64,000 nt of DNA, taken from contig JBATXM010000197.1 of NCBI GenBank assembly GCA_049673305.1, positions 1 to 64,000 on the forward strand. The letters are read 5' to 3'. The stretch's first letter is position 1, and the number at the start of each line of letters is the position of its first letter. Positions 55,418 through 63,773 of this stretch are shown here, piece by piece. The stretch comes from GCA-003244245 sp049673305. GTDB lineage: Bacteria > Actinomycetota > Actinomycetes > Mycobacteriales > Pseudonocardiaceae. The notes under the pieces are model-generated. The model had not been told where the DNA came from. It ran no database searches and saw only the letters and a list, made by a program, of their open reading frames with translations. The translations under genes and the position numbers were made by a program.

Positions 55418-56227
55418 GTGTCACGAGTGTGTCAGCAGGACACTATCTTCCCAGACGCTACTGCTGCCGCTTTTTTTGACGTGGACAACACGATGATGCG
55501 GGGTGCGTCGATCTTCTACTTCGCACAAGGCTTAGCCGCAAGGAACTTCTTCCCCGCTGGAGCGTTAGCCTCTTTCACCTGGCAGCAGCTGAAGTTCAGG
55601 GTGGTCGGCAAGGAGCTCAGCCTGGCAAAGATCCACACCAGTCGTGAACAGGCTCTGTCATTCGTGGCTGGTAAGTCTACCCAGCAATTCGTTGAGCTAG
55701 GCGAGGACATCTATGACGAGCTGATGGCCGATCGGATCTGGTCTGGGACATTGGCGCTGGCTCAGACGCACCTTGATGCCGGGCAGCGGGTGTGGCTGGT
55801 CACCGCAACTCCGGTGGAGCTGGCCACGATCATCGCCCGCCGGCTCGGCCTCACCGGTGCGCTGGGCACTGTGGCGGAGAGTGTCGACGGTGTGTACACA
55901 GGTCGGCTGGTAGGTGACATCCTGCACGGGGCGGCCAAGGCACAGGCGGTGCGCGCGTTGGCCCTCGCAGAGGGGCTTGACCTGCAGCGCTGCACTGCCT
56001 ACTCCGACTCAGCCAATGACATTCCGATGCTCTCTGTGGTCGGCACAGCGGTCGCGGTCAACCCTGATCCTGACCTTCGGGAGACCGCCCGGACGCGGGG
56101 CTGGGAGATCCAGGACTTCCGAACTGGTCGCAAAGCGGCGATGATCGGAGTTCCCTCAATGCTGGGCATTGGAGTAGCGGCGGGTGCGGTTGCCGCCCGC
56201 CGCCACCAACGTCGTTCTCGCCAGTGA
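55418..56227 (+). CDS. HAD-IB family phosphatase (SerB1-like)
   Basis: About 269 residues. HAD motifs: FFDVDNTMMRGAS (motif I, DxDxT), WLVTATPVELA (motif II), a Lys region GAAKAQAVRALA and YSDSANDIPML (motif IV). This actinobacterial group is annotated as SerB1-like or HAD-IB hydrolases and may act on phospho- or lysophospholipids, consistent with the acyltransferase beside it. GTG 55418 with AGGA upstream is preferred to the longer frame from 55310. The C-terminus is basic, after a Gly/Ala-rich hydrophobic stretch. Confidence 0.85.
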   Translation: MSRVCQQDTIFPDATAAAFFDVDNTMMRGASIFYFAQGLAARNFFPAGALASFTWQQLKFRVVGKELSLAKIHTSREQALSFVAGKSTQQFVELGEDIYDELMADRIWSGTLALAQTHLDAGQRVWLVTATPVELATIIARRLGLTGALGTVAESVDGVYTGRLVGDILHGAAKAQAVRALALAEGLDLQRCTAYSDSANDIPMLSVVGTAVAVNPDPDLRETARTRGWEIQDFRTGRKAAMIGVPSMLGIGVAAGAVAARRHQRRSRQ

Positions 56228-56262
56228 CCCGCGCTACCAGCGCGGGCTCAGCCGATGCAGTC

Positions 56263-57087
56263 TCAGCCGAGAAACGGGTCACGGCGCTGGCTGAGTAACC
56301 GGTCGAGGGTCTGCTGGATGGTCTCGCGTATCTGCTGGGTGAGGCGCAAGACCAGCGACGGGTCCTCAGCGGAATCCGGCTCGTAGGAGTCGGTTGCGAC
56401 CGGCTCACCAAACTCGATGTACCACTTGGACGGCAGGGGGATCAGCCCTAACGGCCCTAGCAGCGGGAAGAATGGCGTCACCGGGAAGTACGGGGCACCG
56501 AACAGCCGGGCCAGCGGCTTGATGTCGCCGATCATCGGGTAGATCTCCTCGGCGCCCACGATGGCGCACGGGATGATGGGCACCTGGGTGCGCAACGCCA
56601 CGGAGACGAACCCACCGCAGCCGAAACGCTGTAGCTTGTACCGGTCACGGTAGAGCTTGCCGATTCCTTTGAACCCCTCCGGCCACACCCCCACCAATTC
56701 ACCGGAGGTGAGCAATCGCTGCGCGTCGGGGACACACGCCAGGGTCTGACCCGACTTGCGAGCCAACGACCCGAGTAGTGGAGTGCGGAAAATCAGGTCG
56801 GCCCCGAGCATCCGCAAATGCCGCTCCGCCGGATGCGCGTCGTGCACCGCGATCGCGGTCATCACCGCATCCAGCGGCAGCGTTCCCGAGTGGTTGGCGA
56901 CCACCAGAGCTCCGCCTTCGGCAGGCACGTGGTGGATGCCAATCGTCTCTACCCGGAACCATGAGCGGTACAGCGGGCGCAGTAGCGGGAGCAACACATG
57001 CTCGGTGAGCTCTGGGTCGAAGCCGAACTCATCGACGCTGTAGTCGCCGGTTAACCGTTTGCACGCACATGCGAGCAGCTCAGCCAC
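56263..57087 (-). CDS. PlsC-type lysophospholipid acyltransferase
   Basis: About 274 residues. Acyltransferase motifs: HxxxxD in VVANHSGTLPLDAVM, the GVWPEGFKGIGK block, and PIIPCAIVGAEEIYP. It should add an acyl chain to a lysophospholipid or glycerol phosphate at the membrane. The frame is open to 57231, but that part overlaps the 33-residue COX24-like gene, so GTG 57087 (VAELLACACKRLTGDYSVDE) is taken as the start; no good ribosome site is visible. Convergent with the HAD phosphatase gene. Confidence 0.85.
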   Translation of the reverse strand: MAELLACACKRLTGDYSVDEFGFDPELTEHVLLPLLRPLYRSWFRVETIGIHHVPAEGGALVVANHSGTLPLDAVMTAIAVHDAHPAERHLRMLGADLIFRTPLLGSLARKSGQTLACVPDAQRLLTSGELVGVWPEGFKGIGKLYRDRYKLQRFGCGGFVSVALRTQVPIIPCAIVGAEEIYPMIGDIKPLARLFGAPYFPVTPFFPLLGPLGLIPLPSKWYIEFGEPVATDSYEPDSAEDPSLVLRLTQQIRETIQQTLDRLLSQRRDPFLG

Positions 57088-57107
57088 CGACGTTGACAAC
57101 GCTGACG

Positions 57108-57209
57108 TTACTTCTTCAGCTTGCGGCGTTGCACCCGGGTTTTGCGCAGCAACTTGCGATGCTTCTTCTTGGACATGCGCTTGCGGCGTTTCTTGATCAC
57201 CGAACCCAT
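57108..57209 (-). CDS. 33-residue COX24/AURKAIP1-like basic protein
   Basis: ATG 57209 opens a 33-codon gene: MGSVIKKRRKRMSKKKHRKL then LRKTRVQRRKLKK and TAA at 57108-57110. It is almost all Lys/Arg. This is the conserved tiny actinobacterial protein with an AURKAIP1/COX24 motif (Rv0500B type), thought to be associated with the ribosome. It lies between the BldC-like gene and the acyltransferase, as in mycobacteria. It is masked by a longer overlapping frame. Confidence 0.88.
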   Translation of the reverse strand: MGSVIKKRRKRMSKKKHRKLLRKTRVQRRKLKK

Positions 57210-57382
57210 ACTCGGTCTCCTCGCTGGTCATGGCTGCGCTGGTGGCTGCGGTGCTGGTTGCGGCAGTGCTGGTTGCGGCGGTGCTGGTTGTGCACCATGT
57301 GGCGAAGCGCCCGGTAGCAGGCGCGAACGGAGACCTAGCTTAGCCCTGGTCGGATCTGCGACCAGCACCCAGCCCGGATCTC
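57210..57382. repeat. Short tandem repeat between bldC-like and COX24-like genes
   Basis: A 15-bp unit GTGCTGGTTGCGGC(A/G) repeats about three times at 57257-57300, with a related unit just before (GCTGGTGGCTGC). It lies in the leader of the COX24-like gene. Confidence 0.55.
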
Positions 57383-57589
57383 TCATCCTGCGTCGAAGTA
57401 GGCGTTTTCCAGGTAAGCGTGCACGGCTACCTCCGGAACCCGGAAGGAGCGCCCGACGCGGACCGCAGGCAGCTCGCCCGCATGTACCAGCCGGTACACC
57501 GTCATCTTGGACACCCGCATCATCGCGGCCACCTCAGCGACCGTGAGGAACTGCACCTTGGCCGACCCGGCTTGCTCGTTCATCAGCAT
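57383..57589 (-). CDS. BldC-like MerR/excisionase-type DNA-binding protein
   Basis: A 68-residue single winged-HTH protein: FLTVAEVAAMMRVSKMTVYR, LVHAGELPAVRVGRSFRVPE, VAVHAYLENAYFDAG. This is the BldC family, widespread in actinobacteria and a developmental regulator in Streptomyces. Start ATG 57589 or 57583. Its place upstream of the COX24-like and acyltransferase genes and downstream of proC matches Rv0500A. Confidence 0.9.
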   Translation of the reverse strand: MLMNEQAGSAKVQFLTVAEVAAMMRVSKMTVYRLVHAGELPAVRVGRSFRVPEVAVHAYLENAYFDAG

Positions 57590-57727
57590 GGCTCATCGCG
57601 TCCTCACCACGTCGCGCGCCGCTGGGCTTCCCCTCCCGCGGTCCGTGACGCAATTGTTCTTACGAGAGTAGCGGGACTGATGGTGGCCGTGCGACTCCCA
57701 TCGGTGGTAGTTGGGTGGTAGTTGGTA

Positions 57728-58552
57728 TCAAGTGTCGTTGGTGTCAGTCTGGTGGGCAGCTCCGAGTTCGACCGAGCGCTCCCGGGCCGCCTCGATGGCA
57801 GCCAACACAGCCGCGCGCACCCCGTGCCGTTCCAACTCGCGGATCGCCATGATCGTCGTACCACCGGGGGAGGTGACCGCCTCTCGCAGCAGCACCGGGT
57901 GCTCACCCGTGTCGCGCAGCATCCGTGCCGCGCCAACGGCGGATTGGGTGATCAGCTCGGTTACCATCGGCCGGGGCAATCCGAGCATGATCCCTGCATC
58001 GATCATCGCTTCGACCAGGTAGAAGAAGTAGGCGGGGCCGGACCCGGACAGCGCGGTGACGGCGTCTTGCTGACTTTCCGGAACCCGGACCACCCTACCC
58101 ACGCTGGCCAGCAGTTCCTCGGTCAGCTCCAGGTGCGCGTCGGTGGCGAAGCGGCCGGCGGATATCGCGCTCATTGCCTCGCCGACCAGTAGCGCAGTGT
58201 TGGGCATGACGCGCACGACCGGCACGCCGTCAGGGAGCCGACGCTCATAGAGCGCGGTAGGCAACCCGGCGCACAAGCTCACGACCAGAGTGTCCGGGCC
58301 GAGCAGTCCGGCAAGCTGCGCCAACAGTGGGTCGATGTCCTGCGGTTTCACTGCGACGACCAGGACGTTGGCCTTACCCGCCGCGGTGGCGGTGTCGACC
58401 GCGCGCACCCGGTAGGTCTGCTCTAGTTGGGCGGCCCGGTCGGGATAGCGCTCGGTAAACATGAGGTCATCCGGGCTGCGACCAGCATGCAGCAGTCCGG
58501 ATAGCAGAGCCTCGCCGATCTTGCCGGCACCGAGGATGGCGATCGTGGTCAT
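57728..58552 (-). CDS. proC: Pyrroline-5-carboxylate reductase
   Basis: A 274-residue enzyme of proline synthesis. N-terminal NADP site IAILGAGKIGEALLSGLL; C-terminal domain with ALSGSGPAYFFYLVEAMID, AARMLRDTGEHPVLLREAVT and SPGGTTIMAIRELE. Start ATG 58552. Length is normal. It lies 45 nt downstream of the proline dehydrogenase gene on the same strand, so synthesis and breakdown of proline are encoded side by side. Confidence 0.95.
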   Translation of the reverse strand: MTTIAILGAGKIGEALLSGLLHAGRSPDDLMFTERYPDRAAQLEQTYRVRAVDTATAAGKANVLVVAVKPQDIDPLLAQLAGLLGPDTLVVSLCAGLPTALYERRLPDGVPVVRVMPNTALLVGEAMSAISAGRFATDAHLELTEELLASVGRVVRVPESQQDAVTALSGSGPAYFFYLVEAMIDAGIMLGLPRPMVTELITQSAVGAARMLRDTGEHPVLLREAVTSPGGTTIMAIRELERHGVRAAVLAAIEAARERSVELGAAHQTDTNDT

Positions 58553-58597
58553 GGCGCTACGGTGCCACAGCCCCCTGACAATTCAGCCGAGGGACAC

Positions 58598-59563
58598 TCA
58601 GTTCCTGGACACCATGGCGCGGAAGAAGAAGGCGACGTTGCCAGGTCGCTCGGCAAGCCGCCGGGTGAGGTAGGAATACCAATCCGAGCCGTAAGGGAGG
58701 TACACCCGAACGGTGGCTCTGCTGGCTGCCGCCAGCCGTCGCTGCTCGACCGGCCGTACCCCGTAGAGCATCTGGTATTCGAAGCTGTCCGGTGGGCGCC
58801 CGTACCAGCGGGCCCGCTCCGCCACGATGTCGATCAGCTGTGGATCGTGCGTGGCGAACATGGGATAGCCGCCTCCGGCGAGCAGGACGTTGGCGCAGCG
58901 CACAAAGCTGCGAGCAACCTCGTGCGAGGTCTGGAATGCGAGCTCGGGAGGTTCGGCGTAGGCGCCCTTGCACAGCCGGATCCGGGCGCCCTCGACCGCG
59001 AGCGCCTGGCAGTCGCCCAGCGTGCGGTACAGGTAAGCCTGCAGCACCGCCCCGGTCTTCGGCCAACTGCGGCGTAGTTCGGCGTGCACTCGCAGGGTGG
59101 AGTCGGTCAGGGCGTGCTCTTCAGCGTCCAGGGTTACGGTGGTACCGGCCTGCTCGGCGGCCACGCAGATCCGGGAGGCGTGGCGCAGCGCTAGCACCTC
59201 GTCCAGCCGTTGCCCCAGTGCGGACAGCTTCACACTGACCTCGGCCCGGTGTGCCAGGCCCTCGGCGCTCAAGCGAGCCAGCAGCTCGAGATAGGCCCGC
59301 ACGGTGGATTCCGCGCCGGCCTCGTCCGTGACGCTCTCCCCTAGGTGGTCCAGGGTCACCGCCAGACCGTCGGCCACCAAGGTGGTGGCAGCGGCCACCG
59401 CCTGCTCGGTGCTCACCCCCGCCACGAAGCGGCTGACCAGGTAGCGGCTGCCTGGAGCGCTGGCGACGAGCCTGTGCACAGTCGGATTGCCGGCAACAAC
59501 CAGGATGAGTGAACGCAGCACAGCATGCACGCTAGCGCCTGCGGTGAGTGGTGCCCGCCTCAT
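58598..59563 (-). CDS. Proline dehydrogenase
   Basis: A 321-residue monofunctional flavoprotein (PutA N-terminal type): TVTLDAEEHALTDSTLRVHA, AYLYRTLGDCQALAVEGARI, RLCKGAYAEPPELAFQTS, MFATHDPQLIDIV and FEYQMLYGVRPVEQRRLA. It oxidises proline to P5C with FAD, at the membrane. ATG 59563 or the in-frame GTG at VHAVLRSL. Its gene partner P5C dehydrogenase is not in the window. Confidence 0.92.
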   Translation of the reverse strand: MRRAPLTAGASVHAVLRSLILVVAGNPTVHRLVASAPGSRYLVSRFVAGVSTEQAVAAATTLVADGLAVTLDHLGESVTDEAGAESTVRAYLELLARLSAEGLAHRAEVSVKLSALGQRLDEVLALRHASRICVAAEQAGTTVTLDAEEHALTDSTLRVHAELRRSWPKTGAVLQAYLYRTLGDCQALAVEGARIRLCKGAYAEPPELAFQTSHEVARSFVRCANVLLAGGGYPMFATHDPQLIDIVAERARWYGRPPDSFEYQMLYGVRPVEQRRLAAASRATVRVYLPYGSDWYSYLTRRLAERPGNVAFFFRAMVSRN

Positions 59564-59635
59564 GGGAGCACGACATCCCCCACAACACCCGGCACACCCA
59601 TCACGGGGAGCCCAGCCGGGCAGGCGACCCGCGGG

Positions 59636-60208
59636 TCAGCGGCCCCGCCAGGCGAGCGGGGAGGTGTGCAGGGCGGCGTCGGCGATGCGGTGTGCGGTGC
59701 CGGTGCGCAGGCTGGCTCGTGCGGAGTCGATCCAGCCCTGCACCCTGGTGTAGCCAGCGTCCTGGTATTCAATCGCTTGGATGATGCATTCGAGTTTGTC
59801 GGCGTCTTTGGCGCAGTGCGCCTCGGGAGTCTGCGCTGCCTCGTATTCGGCGACCGCTTCCTGCACGGTCTTGCGTGCGGTGTCGGGCAACGAGGCGGTC
59901 TGGTCAGCGGTGATCACTTCAGGGGAGCACTGGTCAAGGTAAGGCCGGGCGGTGTGCGGGATGTCACCGGTACGGGTTTCCTGCGAGTCGTGCCAGATGG
60001 CGAGCAGCGCCGCCCGGCCGGGCTCAGCGCCCTCGATCGCGGCGAGGATTGAGGCGAGCTGCGCGACTCGCAGGCTGTGCTCTGCGACGGACTCGGGATC
60101 TCGGACTCCAGCATGCCACCAACCGGCGCGGCGAATCCGCTTGAGCACACCGAGCTCGAAGGCGAAGCTCGCGACGGCGACAGCATACTGCTCGACTGGT
60201 TCCTCCAC
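59636..60208 (-). CDS. HD-domain hydrolase (YfbR/HDDC2-like)
   Basis: About 190 residues: LKRIRRAGWWHAGVRDPESV, AEHSLRVAQLASILAAIEGA, LLAIWHDSQETRTGDIPHTA and AKDADKLECIIQAIEYQDAG. The H...HD...D metal residues are present (AEHS, WHD, DADK). Members are 5'-deoxynucleotidases or related. GTG 60208 is preferred, with AGGG 8 nt upstream; the longer frame overlaps the next gene's end. Confidence 0.85.
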   Translation of the reverse strand: MEEPVEQYAVAVASFAFELGVLKRIRRAGWWHAGVRDPESVAEHSLRVAQLASILAAIEGAEPGRAALLAIWHDSQETRTGDIPHTARPYLDQCSPEVITADQTASLPDTARKTVQEAVAEYEAAQTPEAHCAKDADKLECIIQAIEYQDAGYTRVQGWIDSARASLRTGTAHRIADAALHTSPLAWRGR

Positions 60209-60227
60209 GCGGGTGACCCTACCTAAC

Positions 60228-61352
60228 CTACGGGTGTGCGAGGCGGACGGCGTAGCCGATGTCGGACAACTCACGTCGTGACTCGAGGCTCAGATCGTGA
60301 TCTGTGGCAAGCTTTTCGACCGTGCTGGCCACCGTGGATCTCAGACCGGGTTGGTGGCTGAGCAGGCTGGGATGGGCAAGCAGGAGGGCCCACAACGTGT
60401 GGACGTTGAGCTCGGTGTGACCCCAGCCGGGATCCAGACGGTTCAGAAGGTGCCCGAGCAGTCGGGTTCCGTTCCAGTCTCGTGGGTTGACGCGGACCAT
60501 GAACTCGTCATCGACCTGGACGTCACCGATCTCGCCCACCCAGTAGGCCCAGTAGTTGAGGTTCGCCTGCTCCAGTTGGTCGGTGGTCAGGGCGTGCCGC
60601 AGGAAGGCCCGCAACGGGTCGCGATCACCACCGTGGCCAAGTGCGACAGCGGAGGCCCGGACGGCTACCCAGGACGGAACGTGATCGGTGCACCCGGCCT
60701 TGCGCAGGGCGCGACGCTGTTCGGCGTGCAACCAGTCGGCCGTGCCCGCTCGGGTGTCGAAACTGAGCAGGTAGATCGCCTGGCGACGGCACAGCACGGC
60801 CTCTTCATGGGGGTTTGCATCCGCAGTCACCAGGAGGTGATCGAAAAAGCGCGTTCGCTCGTCCTGGGTCAGTATCGGCTGGTCTGGGACAGGGCCACGC
60901 CGTACCCGCGCGCTCACGAGATCTCGCAGCGAGTCGGGGGCTAGCCCGGTGAACGGCCAGGTGATCAGTTTGGTCAGCTGGCGCTGATGGACTGTCACGC
61001 CGAGAGGGTGCTCATCGGCCGTGATGAGTTGGCCCCCAGCCTGCACCGCTTGAGCGATGATCAGATCCGCCTGGATGGCGTCATCCAGCGTCGCGAGCAG
61101 GGTGGGTTGCGCGCCGGATCGCACCAGCCGTGATCGCAGCCCAGCCAGATCCGCGGCGCGCAGTGCCGTCAGCGGCCGGCGACCGCTCTCCCACCCCTGC
61201 ACGCTGGCGACGTCCACGCCCAGCTTCTCAGCCAGTTGGATCTGGGTGAGCCCGGCCGATTCCCGGGTCAGCTTGAGGAGAAAGCCTGACACCACACCGA
61301 GGCAACGCGGCGAGCCCTGACTACCGCGCAATGTTCCTCCACCGCTGACCAT
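60228..61352 (-). CDS. XRE-family HTH regulator
   Basis: A 374-residue protein. The HTH is near the N-terminus (FLLKLTRESAGLTQIQLAEK, LGVDVASVQGWESGRRPL). The long C-terminal part has a conserved look (ANLNYWAYWVGEIGDVQVDD, LLGHLLNRLDPGWGHTELNV, HTLWALLLAHPSLL) known from Streptomyces/Pseudonocardiales regulators of unknown targets. ATG 61352 or the GTG at VVSGFLLK is the start. It is divergent from a run of small orphan genes at 61680-62326, which may be its targets (inference). Confidence 0.85.
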   Translation of the reverse strand: MVSGGGTLRGSQGSPRCLGVVSGFLLKLTRESAGLTQIQLAEKLGVDVASVQGWESGRRPLTALRAADLAGLRSRLVRSGAQPTLLATLDDAIQADLIIAQAVQAGGQLITADEHPLGVTVHQRQLTKLITWPFTGLAPDSLRDLVSARVRRGPVPDQPILTQDERTRFFDHLLVTADANPHEEAVLCRRQAIYLLSFDTRAGTADWLHAEQRRALRKAGCTDHVPSWVAVRASAVALGHGGDRDPLRAFLRHALTTDQLEQANLNYWAYWVGEIGDVQVDDEFMVRVNPRDWNGTRLLGHLLNRLDPGWGHTELNVHTLWALLLAHPSLLSHQPGLRSTVASTVEKLATDHDLSLESRRELSDIGYAVRLAHP

Positions 61353-61679
61353 CGGGTATCCCCATCCACTAGTTCTGAGCCGCGAATACTCGTACTGGCA
61401 GCCAGTCCCTCCCGGGCATTCTTCAGCTTACCGTTGTACCGCGATCAAGCGATCACAAGCGGTCACTTCCCGAGCGGGGCAGGCCGCTGAGAGGACGGGA
61501 CTGTGAAGACTGGCGTGAGCCTGAGCTGGCAGACCTGCCGGTGCCGGATCCCCGCCGCCCGGGCGGGGCGTCGGGTGTGGGGCAGCGCGGTTCATGTGCT
61601 CAATGAGGTCCTGACCTGGGAGCCCGCACCGTGACCGCGTATTTCGGACATCCGGTTGACAACTCCTAGGAGAACGCTC

Positions 61680-61910
61680 GTGAAACGCACAAGTCCGTCC
61701 CGCGCGAGTAAGAAAAGAAGGGGACTGGTTGCCAGGCGCATAACGTATAAGTGCGCCAGGCGCCCGCATGATCGGCACCGAGAATTGATAGTGGACGTTC
61801 CCCACGGAGAAGTCATGGATGCCGATTACGCGGCCGCGATGGTGGCGGTGCGGACCGGCATGCCCTTGGCGGAAGTGACCATCGTGACGATAGCCGAAGG
61901 AGGGGAATGA
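61680..61910 (+). CDS. Small orphan protein A
   Basis: A 76-residue protein from GTG 61680 with AGGAG 8 nt upstream. Basic N-terminus (KRTSPSRASKKRRGLVARRI) followed by an acidic half (VPHGEVMDADYAAAMVAVRT, GMPLAEVTIVTIAEGGE). Not recognised. Overlaps the next gene by ATGA, so the two are translated together. Confidence 0.55.
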   Translation: MKRTSPSRASKKRRGLVARRITYKCARRPHDRHRELIVDVPHGEVMDADYAAAMVAVRTGMPLAEVTIVTIAEGGE

Positions 61911-62158
61911 CCGTGACAATCGAGCGCCGTCATCCGTCTGTGACCGGCCAGGGTGAGCATCCGAGCGGTCACCGCCGCAAGGAGATCCCGGCGACATGTC
62001 AGCTGGAGGGGGGTCCGGTGGAGGTCACCACCCTGGTGGTGAGCAAGCGTGGCGGGACGATCGTGCTCGATCCTCAGGTCGCTGGCTCGTGCGTGATGTC
62101 TCTCGATGAGGACGGGGCTACGACGCTGGGCAACCTGCTGAGCGTGTGGCTGGGGTGA
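61907..62158 (+). CDS. Small orphan protein B
   Basis: An 83-residue protein from ATG 61907 (ATGA overlap with the previous gene). Sequence TIERRHPSVTGQGEHPSGHR, QLEGGPVEVTTLVVSKRGGT, IVLDPQVAGSCVMSLDEDGA, TTLGNLLSVWLG. Similar small proteins occur in Pseudonocardiales as uncharacterised genes, often near XRE regulators, in my memory. No motif of known function. Confidence 0.65.
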   Translation: MTVTIERRHPSVTGQGEHPSGHRRKEIPATCQLEGGPVEVTTLVVSKRGGTIVLDPQVAGSCVMSLDEDGATTLGNLLSVWLG

Positions 62159-62167
62159 ACCTGAGAT

Positions 62168-62326
62168 ATGGAGTATGAGCTGGTGCTGGTAGACGCCAGA
62201 GTCACCGACGACGCAACAGCGAAGATCATCAGAGATACCGGAACGCGGCTGACAATCCGCATTCCCGGCGACACTGCTGCCAGTGCACCTGACCGTGGAC
62301 CCAGACCTCCCGAAGTAGTTTTTTGA
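62168..62326 (+). CDS. Small orphan protein C
   Basis: A 52-residue protein from ATG 62168: MEYELVLVDARVTDDATAKI, IRDTGTRLTIRIPGDTAAS, then a Pro-rich tail. It starts 9 nt after the previous stop and completes a three-gene run of small proteins. Beta-strand-like. Not recognised. Confidence 0.5.
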   Translation: MEYELVLVDARVTDDATAKIIRDTGTRLTIRIPGDTAASAPDRGPRPPEVVF

Positions 62327-62587
62327 TCAAGTTCTGGCCTGGGCACCCATGAGGCGTTCGCAGGAAAATCTTGTCGACATCATAGGCCCGCGATGGACCG
62401 GGTGGTGCCCGCGAAGCGTGGGGTGCAGGAGGTGCTGACCGGGATGCGGGAACGACGCACGGAGCCGGTGGTGCGCAGACGGCGCGACGGGCGATGGTGG
62501 CTCGCCGCCAGTGAGCGCCGTATCGATCGACCGTGGTGCCGCCCTGATGTGGGCCACCACCGCCTGCGGGCGGGACGAGCCATCGGT

Positions 62588-62824
62588 CGCGACCGGGCGA
62601 CCCGGCTCTGCGCGCTGGCCTCCGCTCGCCTCGCCATGGGTTCCGTAGACCATGCCTGTGCGACCGCAACGGAGGCGGCGGTCCTCGTTCGCCGTCTGGA
62701 CTTTCTCCGCAGTCAACGCCGACTGGCCGATTTCCGGATGGCGGCCACCCCCTACGCTGGGTCCTCCGCAGTGCGCGAATTCGACACCAAACACCGAGAC
62801 CTCCTCGGCACCTCACTGACCTGA
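62588..62824 (+). pseudogene. Tail fragment of an HTH-TPR regulator
   Basis: The last about 78 codons read RDRATRLCALASARLAMGSV, DHACATATEAAVLVRRLDFL, then TPYAGSSAVREFDTKHRDLL. This aligns almost residue by residue with the C-terminus of the broken regulator at 10242-11385. The DNA is also close, including an exact shared stretch encoding FDTKHRDLLG. The sequence before 62588 has no TPR or HTH character, so it is a fragment. An open frame from 62393 passes through it. Confidence 0.7.
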
Positions 62825-62878
62825 TCGCAGTCGGCTCCAGATGGGCCGAGTTCGGCGGGAACTGTTCGCGGGTCCCCG

Positions 62879-63766
62879 TTAGGGGCGCAGGAATTCCGCG
62901 TCGGTGTGGTGGTAGGCGAAGCCCAACTTCTGGTAGGTCCGCAGGGCGGCGGTGTTGTCGGATTCGACGTAGAGCAACGCTTGCGGTGCCCCCCGCTCGC
63001 GCAGGTAGACAAGCCCCGCCACGGTCAGCGCGCCACCGAGTCCGGTGCCCTGGGCGTCGGGGTCGACCGCGAGCAGATAGACCTCGCCAAGGCCGTCAGG
63101 GTGCACCTTGGTCCAGTGGAAGCCGAGCAGCCGGTCGGCTGGGTCCACCGCCAGCAGGAAGCCCTTAGGGTCGAACCACGGCTGCGCTTCGCGCACCAGC
63201 AACTCGCGGATATCCCACCGGCTCTGCTCGGGATGCCAGGCGAATCCGCGATCGTTTACTCGTACCACTGCGGCCTCGTCCTCACCTGGCACAAAGACGC
63301 GCAGTGTCACCCCCTCGGGAAGGACCCGCGGCGGGATCGGCTCGGCCAGCCCGCGACGCAACTGAAACAGTTCGCGCCGACGAGCCAGCCCCACGCGGCG
63401 CGCCAGCCGGAGTGCGGCTGGGTGCTCGCCATGCGCCCACACCCATAGCGGCCCGGGCACCCGATCGAGCAGCGCTGCGAGCAGCGCGCTACCCACCCCA
63501 CGGCGTCGGTGCTCAGGGTGCACCACAAACTCGGCAGTGCGCCGCTCGACGCGATCGTCCAGTCCCGCGTAGCCGACCAGCGTGCCCGTAGCGTCGGAGG
63601 CCAACAGGTGCGCCACCATCTCGGCATCGGGATGGTGCAGCCGCAGCGCAGCCGCTTCGGAGATGGGGTCTACGCCGTCGGCAGCTGTGGCGGCGGCCAG
63701 CAGTCCCACCGCAGCGGCGAGCTGCCCGTCGGACGGCGCACCGATCCAGTTCAGCGCCAGGATCAC
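62879..63766 (-). CDS. mshD: Mycothiol synthase
   Basis: A 295-residue protein with two GNAT acetyltransferase domains: HPEHRRRGVGSALLAALLDR in the N-terminal one and LLAVDPDAQGTGLGGALTVA in the C-terminal one (active). It acetylates Cys-GlcN-Ins with acetyl-CoA, the last step of mycothiol synthesis. GTG 63766 gives the usual start (VILALNWIG). The adjacent GlnR-like gene upstream on the same strand matches the Rv0818-Rv0819 order. Confidence 0.92.
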   Translation of the reverse strand: MILALNWIGAPSDGQLAAAVGLLAAATAADGVDPISEAAALRLHHPDAEMVAHLLASDATGTLVGYAGLDDRVERRTAEFVVHPEHRRRGVGSALLAALLDRVPGPLWVWAHGEHPAALRLARRVGLARRRELFQLRRGLAEPIPPRVLPEGVTLRVFVPGEDEAAVVRVNDRGFAWHPEQSRWDIRELLVREAQPWFDPKGFLLAVDPADRLLGFHWTKVHPDGLGEVYLLAVDPDAQGTGLGGALTVAGLVYLRERGAPQALLYVESDNTAALRTYQKLGFAYHHTDAEFLRP

Positions 63767-63773
63767 GCTGACG

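Noticed and set aside
57088..57231. N-terminal extension of the acyltransferase
   Set aside because: It overlaps the conserved COX24-like gene on the same strand, and its Gln/Glu-rich sequence is the out-of-frame reading of that gene.
61503..61634. 43-codon frame (TCRCR) before the small-gene run
   Set aside because: Position is attractive, but there is no good ribosome site or recognised family; kept only as a remark in the finding.
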